64,000 nucleotides of DNA. Origin: Oscillospiraceae bacterium (GTDB lineage Bacteria > Bacillota > Clostridia > Oscillospirales > Oscillospiraceae). A program made the translations under genes and the position numbers. Positions 43,201 to 52,547 of the stretch are shown piece after piece. The notes under the pieces were generated by a model, which was not told the origin of the DNA, searched no databases, and saw only the letters and a program-made list of their open reading frames with translations. Location: assembly GCA_015067495.1 (NCBI GenBank), contig SVMI01000007.1, forward strand, positions 59,377 through 123,376, written 5' to 3'. How positions within the stretch are numbered: the stretch's first letter is position 1; every line of letters starts with the position of its first letter.

Positions 43201-45683
43201 TTCAGCTGCTGCCATTGCGCAACTGTTCCGCCGTAGCACACATCGGTAAGACCGCACCCTTGGAAGGTATAGCTTTCAATGGTCGTAACGCCGGCAGGAA
43301 TCGAAATCCGCTTCAGCTTCGAACAGTAGCTAAAGGCGCTTCTGCCGATTTCCGTTACAGTAGTGGGTATCTCAACATAGGAAAGGCTGCCGCACTGTCC
43401 GAAGGCATTGACTCCAATGCTGACAACGCCCTCTTTCAGGATCACCGTCTCCAGCTCACTGCAGCCCGCAAACGCGCCGTCGCCCAAATTTTTGATGCCG
43501 CCCGGAACTGTGATGCTTTTGATCACCGTGCCGTAAAACACGCCGTCGCCCAGCTTCGTAAGATTCGCAGGCAGATCAATCTTCTCCAGCACCCGACAGT
43601 TTTCAAAGGCATATGTGCCGATGGAGGTGATGCTGTCCGGCAGTATGAGTGTCTTCAAATCCGTGCAATAGCTGAAGGCACTTTCTCCAATGGAGAGAAG
43701 CCCTTCTTCCAACGTCACAGAGGTCAAATTGTGGCACTTTTGAAATGCCCGGTCGCCGATGGTCTTGACACTTCCCGCAATGGTGACCGTCTCCAGATCC
43801 CGGCAGCTTGTAAAGGCATCCGCACCGATGGAAACAACGCTGTCAGGAATTTCAATTTCTTCCAAAATCGGACAGCTCATGAAGCAGCCGTCCCCAATGG
43901 ACGTCACGCCTTTGAGGTCGATCGTCGTGAGCATATCGCAGCCGCTGAAGGCATTGGTTCCCAGCGCGATCGGTGTTCCGGGGAACACCAGCGTGGTAAT
44001 CTCATCACAACCCGTGAAGGCACTTTCACCGATGCCGGTAATATAGTCGGGAATTTCCAGCTGCTTGATGTATTGGCAGCCGTAGTAAGTACCTGCCGCA
44101 ATTTCGGTTATGTTGGGAGATGTAATGATCTCGGACATATGACAGTACGCGAAGGCATACGCGCCGATTTTTGTAAGGCTTTCCGGCAGCTCCATCGAAT
44201 AGATGGCACTGTTATAGAAGCAGTAATCGCCAATGGCTTCCACGCCCGCGGGAAGCGCGACCTGATACAGCAGCTCGCAGTTATAGAACAGCTTGTCGGG
44301 CAGCTTTTTGATGCCGACGGGCAATGTTACCTTCTGCAGTTTGCTGCAGCCGTAAAAAACGCCCTTGCCCACAGAAGACACCGTGTCCGGGATCACAAAA
44401 GAGCGCAAGCCGGTGCAGTTTGTAAAGGCATAATCCCCAAGTGCTTTGACGCTCGCAGGAACGGTGACGCCAAGCACACGGCTGCATCCGTCAAAGGCAT
44501 ACGCGCCGATGCCGGTCACACCCTCTTCGATGACGATGTCAAAAATACCATCCGCATAAGCATGCCAAGGTGCTTCGCCTGCGCCGTAATCATACATATC
44601 ACCGTTGCCGTCGATGCGCAGCACTTTGTCGGCAGCCAAAGTCCATGTCAAATCCTCACCGCAGGTGCCGGAGAGCGTCTCCCCTTCTTCCGAGGCAACC
44701 GCAAAATGGATGCGTGCGTTGAGCAGATCCTCGTTGCCGGACAGCACCTCGATCTGCTTCCACTGTGCCTCAGAGCCGGCATAATACACATCCGTCAAAT
44801 GATTGCAGTCCAAAAAGCAATCCGTGCCGATGTAAGTCAGGCTGACAGGCAGGGAGATCTGCGTCATGCCGTCGCAGTAGCGGAAGCCGGGCGCGCTGTC
44901 GGAATATTTGCCGCCGATGGTCGTAATGCCCTCGGAAAGCACCGCGCTTGTAAAGGGGTACACATTCATGTAACCCTCCGTGATCTTTTCGCCGTCACCG
45001 TAGCACGTCAGAACCTTATCCTCAGAAATGACCCAGTACAGATCCTCGCCGAAATTACCGCAATAGAAGTCCTGCGGTGCGATCGTCAGACCGTCATAGC
45101 CGTCATATTCCCGATCATCCAGCTGTCCTCTGCCATGTCCGAAGCTTTTGTCGCATTGAAGGAAATTATCGTAACCATAGGTGCCATCTGTGTTATCATC
45201 CCATGTGGTGTCCATGTTGTACCACTGTCCGTACAAATTTACAACATTCCATGCGTGATCCAATGCTTGGCAGGAAATCGTCTTGCAATCCACGCCGGCT
45301 TCCTGCAGCAGATAGGAAGCAAACTGCGAATAGCCGGAACACATGGTCTTTCCGGTGGTCAAAGTCAGGTAAAAGGTTTGCTCTAAATTGCCGATCGCCA
45401 GATTGTCGTAATCATATTCGATAAACTGACATGTAAAATCGTGGATGCGTAAGACCTTGATCCAATCCGGGCTGTCGCCCAGATCCAAATATTCCATGAT
45501 TTTCTTGATGGATGCATCCTCAAAATCCCATTCACTGCTGAAATCAGCGGGATCATCCAGAATCAAGCCCTCCACATTGGTCACAATGCCGCCTTCCGCC
45601 TGCACTTCCTGCGCGTTATCCGCCGCAAACAGGCTGAGCGCAACGCATAAGCAGAAAAAGCCCAACAGTAATCGTTTCCGCAT
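40221..45683 (-). CDS. Large secreted BspA-type leucine-rich-repeat protein with transglutaminase-like N-domain, DnaJ-like Cys motif, Ig-like repeats and C-terminal dockerin-like module
   Basis: Start MRKRLLLGFFCLCVALSLFA; TMCSGYSQFASYLLQEAGVDCKT..DHAWNVV transglutaminase-like; many 'IPDSVTSIGTYAFENCxxL' repeats; CPECEGSCRG..CLLCSGSGSM..CYRCAGTGKN..CAVCWGSG; VNGDGKITITDMLAVKAHIL...DTSNDGGISITDFIQIKASIL. Confidence 0.9.
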   Translation of the reverse strand: MRKRLLLGFFCLCVALSLFAADNAQEVQAEGGIVTNVEGLILDDPADFSSEWDFEDASIKKIMEYLDLGDSPDWIKVLRIHDFTCQFIEYDYDNLAIGNLEQTFYLTLTTGKTMCSGYSQFASYLLQEAGVDCKTISCQALDHAWNVVNLYGQWYNMDTTWDDNTDGTYGYDNFLQCDKSFGHGRGQLDDREYDGYDGLTIAPQDFYCGNFGEDLYWVISEDKVLTCYGDGEKITEGYMNVYPFTSAVLSEGITTIGGKYSDSAPGFRYCDGMTQISLPVSLTYIGTDCFLDCNHLTDVYYAGSEAQWKQIEVLSGNEDLLNARIHFAVASEEGETLSGTCGEDLTWTLAADKVLRIDGNGDMYDYGAGEAPWHAYADGIFDIVIEEGVTGIGAYAFDGCSRVLGVTVPASVKALGDYAFTNCTGLRSFVIPDTVSSVGKGVFYGCSKLQKVTLPVGIKKLPDKLFYNCELLYQVALPAGVEAIGDYCFYNSAIYSMELPESLTKIGAYAFAYCHMSEIITSPNITEIAAGTYYGCQYIKQLEIPDYITGIGESAFTGCDEITTLVFPGTPIALGTNAFSGCDMLTTIDLKGVTSIGDGCFMSCPILEEIEIPDSVVSIGADAFTSCRDLETVTIAGSVKTIGDRAFQKCHNLTSVTLEEGLLSIGESAFSYCTDLKTLILPDSITSIGTYAFENCRVLEKIDLPANLTKLGDGVFYGTVIKSITVPGGIKNLGDGAFAGCSELETVILKEGVVSIGVNAFGQCGSLSYVEIPTTVTEIGRSAFSYCSKLKRISIPAGVTTIESYTFQGCGLTDVCYGGTVAQWQQLNIGSQNGKLTNATIHYSEALEGNDGICNNALTTFWYITPDDELVIYGNGEVVTRGWSSYADQIKSITIMPGITSVSGGVFSTMKSLTTVRIPDSATAIDGFQFCTALTSIVLPDSVKSLGDFAFMGCSSLTDVTLPSGLTALPAGTFVSCSYLYNVTLPEGLTSIGNDAFSYCTALTDIVIPAGVTEIAPSAFFGCSGLRQIEIPAGVTTIGEDAFCGCTALESIVLPASVSKISAGAFSDCNGLEQVLYAGSVQQKKGMVIDYWNDLLTDAAWSYGSCTTTKLHTYDDCSDTACNVCGNVREETHAYQWVIDEFFCTSGGKQHEECTVCHAVRNENTVVPAVLQHNYEWIIIKDANGCMAGVKRCECTVCHTVMYDNVAIPATDDHTFTDADDSVCNVCLKEFIVVTFVIDAETVVTTRNAGNKPINMPGSIPDRDGYRLVGWSPIEGGATELWAMGTYYVPQSTTFYALWEKLCPECEGSCRGIYDCLLCSGSGSMADGRVCYRCAGTGKNTWECAVCWGSGVMERAYSSAPAAPEVQRADAHTVVLKTLENGEYSLDGIHWQDSPVFENLVAGKTYTFYQRYGQTDEILTSEMSKPLVYIPHDHSYDGDTCTVCGAVRTLVSIALTTKPDKTVYYAGDAFSAAGGKVTAYYNDGSFSIIDLTEDMVWSYNSYMVGVQSLTVYYNGTTTTLEIEVTEKTVVSISVTSKPSKQIYLEGEALDLTGMVITANYNNGTGRVVGGYSISGYSITPGTKTITITYEGKTASFTVTVEAKTVASISVTTKPNKLTYLEGDAFDKTGMVVTVYYNNQTSAVVKDYTVSGYTATAGTKTITVTYGGKTATFMVTVKSRVPSAITSSKYTVRGTTIRKIAAGTAVRTLLSGLNEEIYCRVYNGNTEAAAKEIIATGMTVKLMDGNAVKASYTAVVTGDVNGDGKITITDMLAVKAHILKKSTLAGAYAQAADTSNDGGISITDFIQIKASILNKGDIVPN

Positions 45684-45771
45684 TTCAATTCCTCCCGGCA
45701 ATACACATCGTGTATGCAGATCATAGTATGACTATTATAGCACGTCATTTTTTCTTTTCAAGGAAAACGAA

Positions 45772-45801
45772 GAAAAACCACGGCAAAAGCCGTGGTTTTT
45801 C
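45772..45801 (-). terminator. Intrinsic terminator
   Basis: GAAAAACCACGG-CAAAAG-CCGTGGTTTTTC. Confidence 0.8.
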
Positions 45802-45835
45802 TGTCTATCCTTTGGGTAGTCTGTCTTTTTCGTAA

Positions 45836-46777
45836 TTACGCTTTTTTCTTCACCAACAGAACTGCCACGCCAACGCCTGCACCTGCAGCCGCCAGACCCA
45901 CCAGCACCAGGCTCCACCAGGGGGCGCCATTGTCTTTCTGGGGCTTATCCTGTTCGTTGCCCGCCGGCTTGGTTTCATCAGTGGGCTGCTTCTGTTCGGT
46001 ACTTTCCGTAGGCTGAGAATTGTCGGGCTCCGTGTCGTCAGGATTTTCTGTCGGGAGATCGGGTGTCTTTTCCGTAACCGTCACCGGCACGATGCTGCTA
46101 TAGGCGATGCCACCGTCGGAGGTGGATACCTGACATACATAATTCCGGGTGCCTACCACAGAGGTATCCAATTTCAAAGAATCGCTCTGCTGCGCATCAG
46201 TTACAGCACTGATGTCATTCATAGAACCCGTCGTGGTCTCAAACCACCGGTAAGTCAGCTGGACATCCTCTGCCGGAGATGTAGCCACGCAGCGGATTTC
46301 CGCCTCTGCGCCCTGCTCCACCGTCACCTGAGCAGGGATCTCCAGAATGCTGGGGGGCGCACCGAAATCCTTCACGGAGACCCTGACCTTCTGACTGGTA
46401 ACAGTATTATGACCGTCTTCAATCACGCACCAGATGTGGGCGCCGTCCATATCGTACTCGATGCCACCGAAGGTATAGGTGAAGGTGTTTGCATCCGGTT
46501 GCTGAGGACCGTAGGTTTCACCTGCATAAGGTTCCCAATCCTGCATGGCACCGCTGGTATCCGAAATATTATAGGTCTGGCCCAACCAGTCCAGATACCA
46601 TGTCGCCGTCAGATTTGTACCCTCTGCCTTCACGATGTAAAGCGCCACATCATACTGGGTGTAGGTGGGACTTTGAGGCTGCAGCGTAATCACAGGACCA
46701 TCAGAAGCTGCCATAGCAGACACAGCCAAAGCACACAGCAGCAGACAGCATAATGCTATAGATAGAATTTTTTTCAT
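45836..46777 (-). CDS. Secreted Ig-like domain protein with C-terminal TM anchor
   Basis: MKKILSIALCCLLLCALAVSAMAASDGPVITLQPQSPTYTQYD; C-term WWSLVLVGLAAAGAGVGVAVLLVKKKA. Confidence 0.82.
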   Translation of the reverse strand: MKKILSIALCCLLLCALAVSAMAASDGPVITLQPQSPTYTQYDVALYIVKAEGTNLTATWYLDWLGQTYNISDTSGAMQDWEPYAGETYGPQQPDANTFTYTFGGIEYDMDGAHIWCVIEDGHNTVTSQKVRVSVKDFGAPPSILEIPAQVTVEQGAEAEIRCVATSPAEDVQLTYRWFETTTGSMNDISAVTDAQQSDSLKLDTSVVGTRNYVCQVSTSDGGIAYSSIVPVTVTEKTPDLPTENPDDTEPDNSQPTESTEQKQPTDETKPAGNEQDKPQKDNGAPWWSLVLVGLAAAGAGVGVAVLLVKKKA

Positions 46778-46824
46778 ATTATATTTCCTCGCATAAATTC
46801 TTATTTTACGTTCGCAAAACGAAA

Positions 46825-48606
46825 TCAATGCTTCTTTTTCTTCAAAATCAGCACTGTTGCCACGATGGCTGCGCAGAAGCAGAGGACACCCACCACAAGG
46901 ACGATGACCCATGTATCGATGCCGGAAGGCTCTTCCTGGTCGTCAGGCTGGACGGGAGTGGTTTCCGTGGGGGCGGGGTCTTCCTTGATGGTGTGGTTGC
47001 AGGTGGAACACTTGCCATCGGTGAACTCATGGAGCATCCGGGTCTCGGTCAGCACCTCCTGGCAGTTGCTGCAGGTGCGCCAGTGGTATTCGTCATCAAC
47101 GCTCCAGTTATCGGAAGTGACATGACCCACAGGCGGAACGAAGACACTCGTATCGGCAGGCAGCTGTTCTTTGCCTTCCGCATCCAAGAACAGAGCAGTA
47201 CAACCGGTGCAGGCATAATGGGCGATGGTACCGGAGGCCAGACAGGTCGGCTTCACTTCGGGCAGGAATTTCAGCTCGTGGGTGTGGTTCTTGACCGGCT
47301 CGATCACGTAGTCGCACTCGGTACACTTCTGAGGTGTGGTTTCGGTGGCTGCGGGGCCGGGCTTATGAGCCTCGATCTCGCTGTGGATTCTGCAATCGGC
47401 ACAGATCCATGCATGTCCCTCGGAATCCTTATAAAGGTAAGTGGGACTCCATTTGTGTTCGGCGCTCACATCGCCATAGGCAAAGTCGCAGGTGGTACAG
47501 ACAGCCTTCTTGATGCAGGTGGCGGTGCCGCCGGAGTGGGCAGCAGTGGTGCCGGGGATCACTTCTTTACAAGTGGTGCACTTCTTGTAGTGATGGGTAC
47601 CGTTGTAGCTCCATGCACCTTCCTTATGACCGTCTGCGGGAATAATACCATAGCCGTCCAGGTCGGTGATTTCTTTTTGAGCGGCGGCATCCTCATAGCA
47701 CTTACCGCAGCTGCACTCGTAATAAGCCTTGAAGCCGGGCATCACGCAGGTCGGCTTTTGCAACTGTACCAGCTGGGGAGCGCAGGTGTGAGACGCCTCA
47801 CATGCGGGGAACGTGTAGAGGACCTCAATGACCTCACGGCCTTCCTGCTCATAAGCTTTGTTCACCTTATCTGCAGCCCAGCTGTTGATGGTGGCATCGA
47901 CCTGGGGCTTACCGTACTCGTCTGTCTTAAAGGTAAAGCCGCCTTCCCGGTTGGCACAAAGCCAAATGCACAGCTGATATACGTGGCCCTCGATGAAGGT
48001 ATCGGAGCTGTCCAGCGTTTTGTTGCTGGTCTTATCGATCCAAACCACAGGCTGCGTATGGTAGAAGCCGTAGGAGCTGCTGCCCAGAGAGAAGGAATAA
48101 CCGGGCATATTGCCCGCCACCGGGGTGGGAACGCCCTTGATCAGCACGCTGCTGATCTTCGCGCCGGGCAGAGGATCGTATTCGCAGGTGACCGTCACTT
48201 CCTTGATTCGGTTCTGGCTGTCTCTGTCGTGTATTTCCAGAAAAGAAATCGCTTTGCCGTTGACCGTAAGCGCTGCAGCCAGATCGCCATTGGCATCTGT
48301 CGCAAGATAGGTTCCTTCGTTCAGTCTGACCCGGACCACAACTTTATAGGCAATGCCTGCCATAAATTCATCATGTTGATTGAGTTTCATGTTAAAGCCG
48401 GGAGAATTTTCCTGCCAGGTCACGATCTCATACCCGATCTCATCTGTGGGGAACTCCGGAGTAAAATCCGGAGTGAAGCTGGCAACCGGTTCATCCAGAC
48501 GGATATTAAAATGGGTCAGACCCTCTGCGGAAGCAGTTTGGAAAAGGGCAGGCAGGAGCATCAATGCCAAAGCCACACACAACAGCGCGCTTAAAAAACG
48601 TTTCAT
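46825..48606 (-). CDS. Secreted repeat protein with CxxC/His motifs and C-terminal TM anchor (paralogue of 59741-62359)
   Basis: MKRFLSALLCVALALMLLPALFQTASA; HSGGTATCIKKAVCTTCDFAYG, HKPGPAATETTPQKCTECDYVIEP; C-term TWVIVLVVGVLCFCAAIVATVLILKKKKH. Confidence 0.82.
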   Translation of the reverse strand: MKRFLSALLCVALALMLLPALFQTASAEGLTHFNIRLDEPVASFTPDFTPEFPTDEIGYEIVTWQENSPGFNMKLNQHDEFMAGIAYKVVVRVRLNEGTYLATDANGDLAAALTVNGKAISFLEIHDRDSQNRIKEVTVTCEYDPLPGAKISSVLIKGVPTPVAGNMPGYSFSLGSSSYGFYHTQPVVWIDKTSNKTLDSSDTFIEGHVYQLCIWLCANREGGFTFKTDEYGKPQVDATINSWAADKVNKAYEQEGREVIEVLYTFPACEASHTCAPQLVQLQKPTCVMPGFKAYYECSCGKCYEDAAAQKEITDLDGYGIIPADGHKEGAWSYNGTHHYKKCTTCKEVIPGTTAAHSGGTATCIKKAVCTTCDFAYGDVSAEHKWSPTYLYKDSEGHAWICADCRIHSEIEAHKPGPAATETTPQKCTECDYVIEPVKNHTHELKFLPEVKPTCLASGTIAHYACTGCTALFLDAEGKEQLPADTSVFVPPVGHVTSDNWSVDDEYHWRTCSNCQEVLTETRMLHEFTDGKCSTCNHTIKEDPAPTETTPVQPDDQEEPSGIDTWVIVLVVGVLCFCAAIVATVLILKKKKH

Positions 48607-48628
48607 AATGTACCTCCGAATTCTTTTT

Positions 48629-49399
48629 TTAGAACTTGCCGCCTCCGCCTCCATGGGTATTGCCGGAGGAGGAAGTATGGGTAGATGAACCGCTGGACTT
48701 GGGCCGCTCGGTCTTGATCACCTTGGTGTACAGGAACAGATCCTGAGCGTTGGTCAGCTTCAGGCTGCCGGAGTTTACGTAGGCATCTGCCTTCAGCTGC
48801 TTCCGAACAGATTTCAGCTCCCGTTTCATAGGGCCGGTGACGATCAGCGCCGCCACCAGACCGATGCCCAAAGAAATGATGAGCGTCAGCACCACATTAA
48901 AGGGCTCTTTGGGGAGGTTGTGGGTGTCATAGGGATCACCGGTATTTGCCTGCGCGATAAACTCGTCACACAGATCCGCAAATGTATGGAAGGCATCGGC
49001 ATACTCGCCGTCGGAAAGCATCGGCAGGAAGTGTTCAGACATATACTCCAGACCCGCATCGGTAACCACTTTGATGCCGTAGCCGGTGGTGGAAATATGC
49101 CAGTCACTGTACTCCATGCTCACCAGCAGGAGAATGCCGTCTTTTCCGTAGTCGTTATAATCGAACCAATCGTCTGCAAAAGTCTCCGGGGTCTTCCCCC
49201 CGGTGGAGTCTACGGTGACAACGACGATGTCCAAACCATGGCGGGTGCTGATCTCGTCCAGCTTTTTCTCCAGCTGCGCCGCTTCAGCATCGGTCAGCAG
49301 TTCGCCATTGTCAACCAGACGAGGGGCTGTGGCATGGACCGTAAGGCACAGGGTCATCAGCAGGCAGAGGATGATCGCAATACTTAGAATTTTTCTCAT
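48629..49399 (-). CDS. TPM-domain (YdjH/YgcG-like) membrane protein
   Basis: PRLVDNGELLTDAEAAQLEKKLDEISTRHGLDIVVVTVDSTGGKTPETFADDWFDYNDYGKDGILLLVS; Ser/Gly-rich tail SSSGNTHGGGGGKF. Confidence 0.88.
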   Translation of the reverse strand: MRKILSIAIILCLLMTLCLTVHATAPRLVDNGELLTDAEAAQLEKKLDEISTRHGLDIVVVTVDSTGGKTPETFADDWFDYNDYGKDGILLLVSMEYSDWHISTTGYGIKVVTDAGLEYMSEHFLPMLSDGEYADAFHTFADLCDEFIAQANTGDPYDTHNLPKEPFNVVLTLIISLGIGLVAALIVTGPMKRELKSVRKQLKADAYVNSGSLKLTNAQDLFLYTKVIKTERPKSSGSSTHTSSSGNTHGGGGGKF

Positions 49400-49412
49400 A
49401 GCACGCTCCTCC

Positions 49413-50486
49413 TCAGATCAACCAGAGCAGATAGCTCAGGGCATAGGCGACAGCCGTAGCTGCGGCAGTAACGCCAAAGAACCACCTCTTATAGATTCCC
49501 TTGTCTATGGGCAGATCACCCACAAACTTGCCGGTCTGTCCGTTCATGGCAAAGGTGTAGGTTTTGTCCTTCCACTTGGTATTCAAAATCCACACGGGGT
49601 ACAGAGCATATCGGGTCTTGCCCTGAGTCAGTTGCACACTGGTATGCTCCGGGATCAGGCTGGTGTAGCCGCTGACCGTTTTGGCGATTGACTCCTCGGT
49701 GCTGCGCTTGATCCGCGCATTTGCCCGTTCGATGCAGCTGTCGGCATCGGCATCATACTTGTCAGCCAGGTAGCCGGCAAGATAAGCCGTCTGGAAATCC
49801 ACAGCCTTGGAGCTGTCAAATGGCTCTATAGACTCCATCAGAGTGTTATCCATTTTGGAAGAGCCATCCACGGGGATCCGGGCAAACTGCAGAGATCCGC
49901 TGCGTCTGACCGCATAGTAGCTGGTCTTGGTGTAGTTGTACCGGCTGTCGCTCCAGGTTTGAACGATGGTGCCCTTGTAGCGCACATCTGCCTGAGCGCC
50001 GGCATCAAACAGCCAAACCGGCACATAGATGCCCTGAATTTCTTTCAGGTGGTTTTCGTTCTTGAAGACCTTGGGCAGCAGGCGCTTGCCCATATAGTGC
50101 TTTTTCAGGCCGGCAATGGCAGTTTTCTTATCCACCCTAAAGGGGATCACAAGATCCGGCTTCAATACGCCGGCAAACTGCTGCATCATCACCACCGGGT
50201 TTCCACAGTAGGGGCAGGCAGTGGCAGCCGTCTGGTCATCGCCCAGAATTTCGCCACCGCAGGTGTTGCACACATAGGCCCGTATGCCTTCCACCAGCTG
50301 CTCCGATGTGGAGGATTCCCAGACCATAGCATCGTCCCGGTCTTCGTGGAGGGCATCGTCGTAAGCGGCCAGAGTTTTCATTTCAAACTCTGTGTCGCAA
50401 TAGGGGCATTTCATTTTCTGCAGCCTTGCGTCGAAGGCAATCGCGCCATCACAGCAAGGGCATTTATATTCTTGTAATACAGCCAT
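49413..50486 (-). CDS. TFIIB-type zinc-ribbon protein (YdjG-like)
   Basis: YKCPCCDGAIAFDARLQKMKCPYCDTEFE...YVCNTCGGEILGDDQTAATACPYCGNPVV; C-terminal TM. Confidence 0.87.
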   Translation of the reverse strand: MAVLQEYKCPCCDGAIAFDARLQKMKCPYCDTEFEMKTLAAYDDALHEDRDDAMVWESSTSEQLVEGIRAYVCNTCGGEILGDDQTAATACPYCGNPVVMMQQFAGVLKPDLVIPFRVDKKTAIAGLKKHYMGKRLLPKVFKNENHLKEIQGIYVPVWLFDAGAQADVRYKGTIVQTWSDSRYNYTKTSYYAVRRSGSLQFARIPVDGSSKMDNTLMESIEPFDSSKAVDFQTAYLAGYLADKYDADADSCIERANARIKRSTEESIAKTVSGYTSLIPEHTSVQLTQGKTRYALYPVWILNTKWKDKTYTFAMNGQTGKFVGDLPIDKGIYKRWFFGVTAAATAVAYALSYLLWLI

Positions 50487-50499
50487 TGGCTTTCCCTCC

Positions 50500-51906
50500 T
50501 CAGATCACGTCACCGTTATCGAAGGGGTCACCGCACTCAGGGCAGAATTTGGGAGCCTTGGTAGGATCCTCGGGCTGCCAGCCGCACTTATCGCACTTAT
50601 ACTGGGGAATGCCGACAGGCTTCTTCGCACCGCAGTTCTGGCAGAACTTGCCGGTGTTTGTCGCACCGCAGGAACAAGTCCAGCCTTCTGCCACAGCAGG
50701 CTTGGGGCTGCCGCACTCAGGGCAGAACTTGCCGATAGCGGTAGTACCACACTTGCAGGTCCAGCTGCCGGTCGCCTGCGGTTCAGGCTTCTTGGCACCG
50801 CATTCGGGGCAAAACTTGCCGGTAGCGGTTGCGCCGCAGGCGCACCGCCAGCCATCAGCGGCAGAAGCTGCCTGCTGCTGTGCTTGTTGCTGCTGACCCG
50901 CAGCGTAAAACTGCTGAGCTGCATTGAAGCCACCGCCCATAGCACCGCCTGCCATGCCCATACCCATAAAGCCGGTCATGGCGCCGGCAGAGTTACCGGC
51001 TGCGGTCTCCATAGCATTTGCGGTAGCGGTAGCCATACGGCCGGCCATCATCGCGGCATTGGAGCCATAGGACATGCTGTCTTCCATCTCCTGAATCTTC
51101 TTCATATCCTCAGGGTTCAGGGTGATGGGATTCAGGGCAATCTTTTCAACAGAAATACCACGGTCCAGCCAGTCGCTGCGCAGGGCCTCATTCATGGCAT
51201 TTTTCAGTTCGTTGACCTTTGCGGGCAACTGAGCCGGACGCAGTTCCAGCTCTGCCAGTGCGCCCAAAGCGGGCTGCAACGCGGAAATAAACTCGGTCTT
51301 CAGCTGAGCGTCGATCTTGTCACGGGTGAAATCGTATTCCACGTTGCCGCAGACCTTCGCGTAGAACAGCACGGGGTCGGAAATGATATAAGAATACACG
51401 CCGTTGCAGCGAACATTGACCGTACGGCTGAAGCCGACACGCTTATTCATAACCTCAAAGATGATAGGGCTGGGGGTACCGAATTTGTTGCCCATGATCT
51501 CCTTGGTGTTGAAGTAGTAGACACGCTGATCCTTGCCGGTGTCGCCACCATAGGTGAAACGCTTGCCGATCGCCTTGAAGGTATTCTTCAGGCTCTCGCC
51601 AAAAGAGCCAGCAAAGATGGAGGGCTCCGTAGAAGTATCGTATGTATATTCACCGGGCTCAGCGCAGACCTCCACGACCTTGCCCTGCTCCACAATGATC
51701 ATACACTGACCATCGGCAACAGCGATGCCGGAGCCGTTGGAAATGATGTTATCGCTGGCCTTGGTGTTGGAACTACGGCCGCTGATGCGCTTTTGACCCT
51801 TGATCACAAGGGTGTCCATATCCATTGCTTCGCAGTAGAAATATTCTTTCCACTGATCGGCCAAAACACCGCCCAGTGCGCCAACACCTGCTTTAATAAG
51901 TCCCAT
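50500..51906 (-). CDS. SPFH-domain protein with C-terminal zinc ribbons (YdjI / virion-core-like)
   Basis: MGLIKAGVGALGGVLADQWKEYFYCEAMDMDTLVIKGQKRISG; four CxCGxxxxGKFCxxCG C-terminal ribbons. Confidence 0.9.
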   Translation of the reverse strand: MGLIKAGVGALGGVLADQWKEYFYCEAMDMDTLVIKGQKRISGRSSNTKASDNIISNGSGIAVADGQCMIIVEQGKVVEVCAEPGEYTYDTSTEPSIFAGSFGESLKNTFKAIGKRFTYGGDTGKDQRVYYFNTKEIMGNKFGTPSPIIFEVMNKRVGFSRTVNVRCNGVYSYIISDPVLFYAKVCGNVEYDFTRDKIDAQLKTEFISALQPALGALAELELRPAQLPAKVNELKNAMNEALRSDWLDRGISVEKIALNPITLNPEDMKKIQEMEDSMSYGSNAAMMAGRMATATANAMETAAGNSAGAMTGFMGMGMAGGAMGGGFNAAQQFYAAGQQQQAQQQAASAADGWRCACGATATGKFCPECGAKKPEPQATGSWTCKCGTTAIGKFCPECGSPKPAVAEGWTCSCGATNTGKFCQNCGAKKPVGIPQYKCDKCGWQPEDPTKAPKFCPECGDPFDNGDVI

Positions 51907-51980
51907 ATTACGTTCTCCTTTTCACTTTATTTAGGGAATAGGGTTTTTTATTCTTTTGGTGGATCTTTGAACGAGCCGCA

Positions 51981-52547
51981 TCAAGCCCAGGGGTCATCGG
52001 ACTTGGGCTGACGGATGCTCACCAGCAGAAACTGATCCCACAGAAGCCACTGCCCGTCGCCCTTTTGACGCAGAATGATTTCACGGGGCGAATCTGCGCC
52101 GCCGCTGCGGATGTGCAGCTTCTTGTAACCGGGGTTGGCATCCGCGTAGGGACCGGCCTCAAACGTCAGGGTGTAGGGCTGCGTCGGGGTGTAATTATTG
52201 GCAGGTACTGCACCTGCAAAGTAGGAAAACGGTACGTGATGACCATCCATGAAACGGTCATTGAGGAAAGAAATGTCAAGGGGGCTCAGGGGGCGGGGAC
52301 CGCGAAGCCAGTTGAGCATATCCGTACCAACGGTCTTATCGGCTGCGTAGGCGCACAGCGCGCACACGGTTAAGGCAGCGGTCTGGAAGGGGTCGGTCAG
52401 AGCCGCCTCAGGCAACGCCTGCATTTGGGTCAGACTTTCGGGCAGAGCATAGAAGGTGAATGTCTGACTGGTCTTGCCAGCAGCGGACGGAGCTGCGACG
52501 GGGGCAGCATTGTTGTTTCCGAGTTTGTCAAAAATAGACATGATCAT
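51981..52547 (-). CDS. Conserved hypothetical protein associated with SPFH cassette
   Basis: RBS aggagg; ORF in operon with SPFH gene (MIMSIFDKLGNNNAAP...). Confidence 0.7.
   Translation of the reverse strand: MIMSIFDKLGNNNAAPVAAPSAAGKTSQTFTFYALPESLTQMQALPEAALTDPFQTAALTVCALCAYAADKTVGTDMLNWLRGPRPLSPLDISFLNDRFMDGHHVPFSYFAGAVPANNYTPTQPYTLTFEAGPYADANPGYKKLHIRSGGADSPREIILRQKGDGQWLLWDQFLLVSIRQPKSDDPWA

Noticed and set aside
40356-45386. 1676-aa plus-strand ORF
   Set aside because: Antisense to the LRR gene across nearly its full length; low-complexity, unusual composition; explained by codon bias and repeats suppressing antisense stops.
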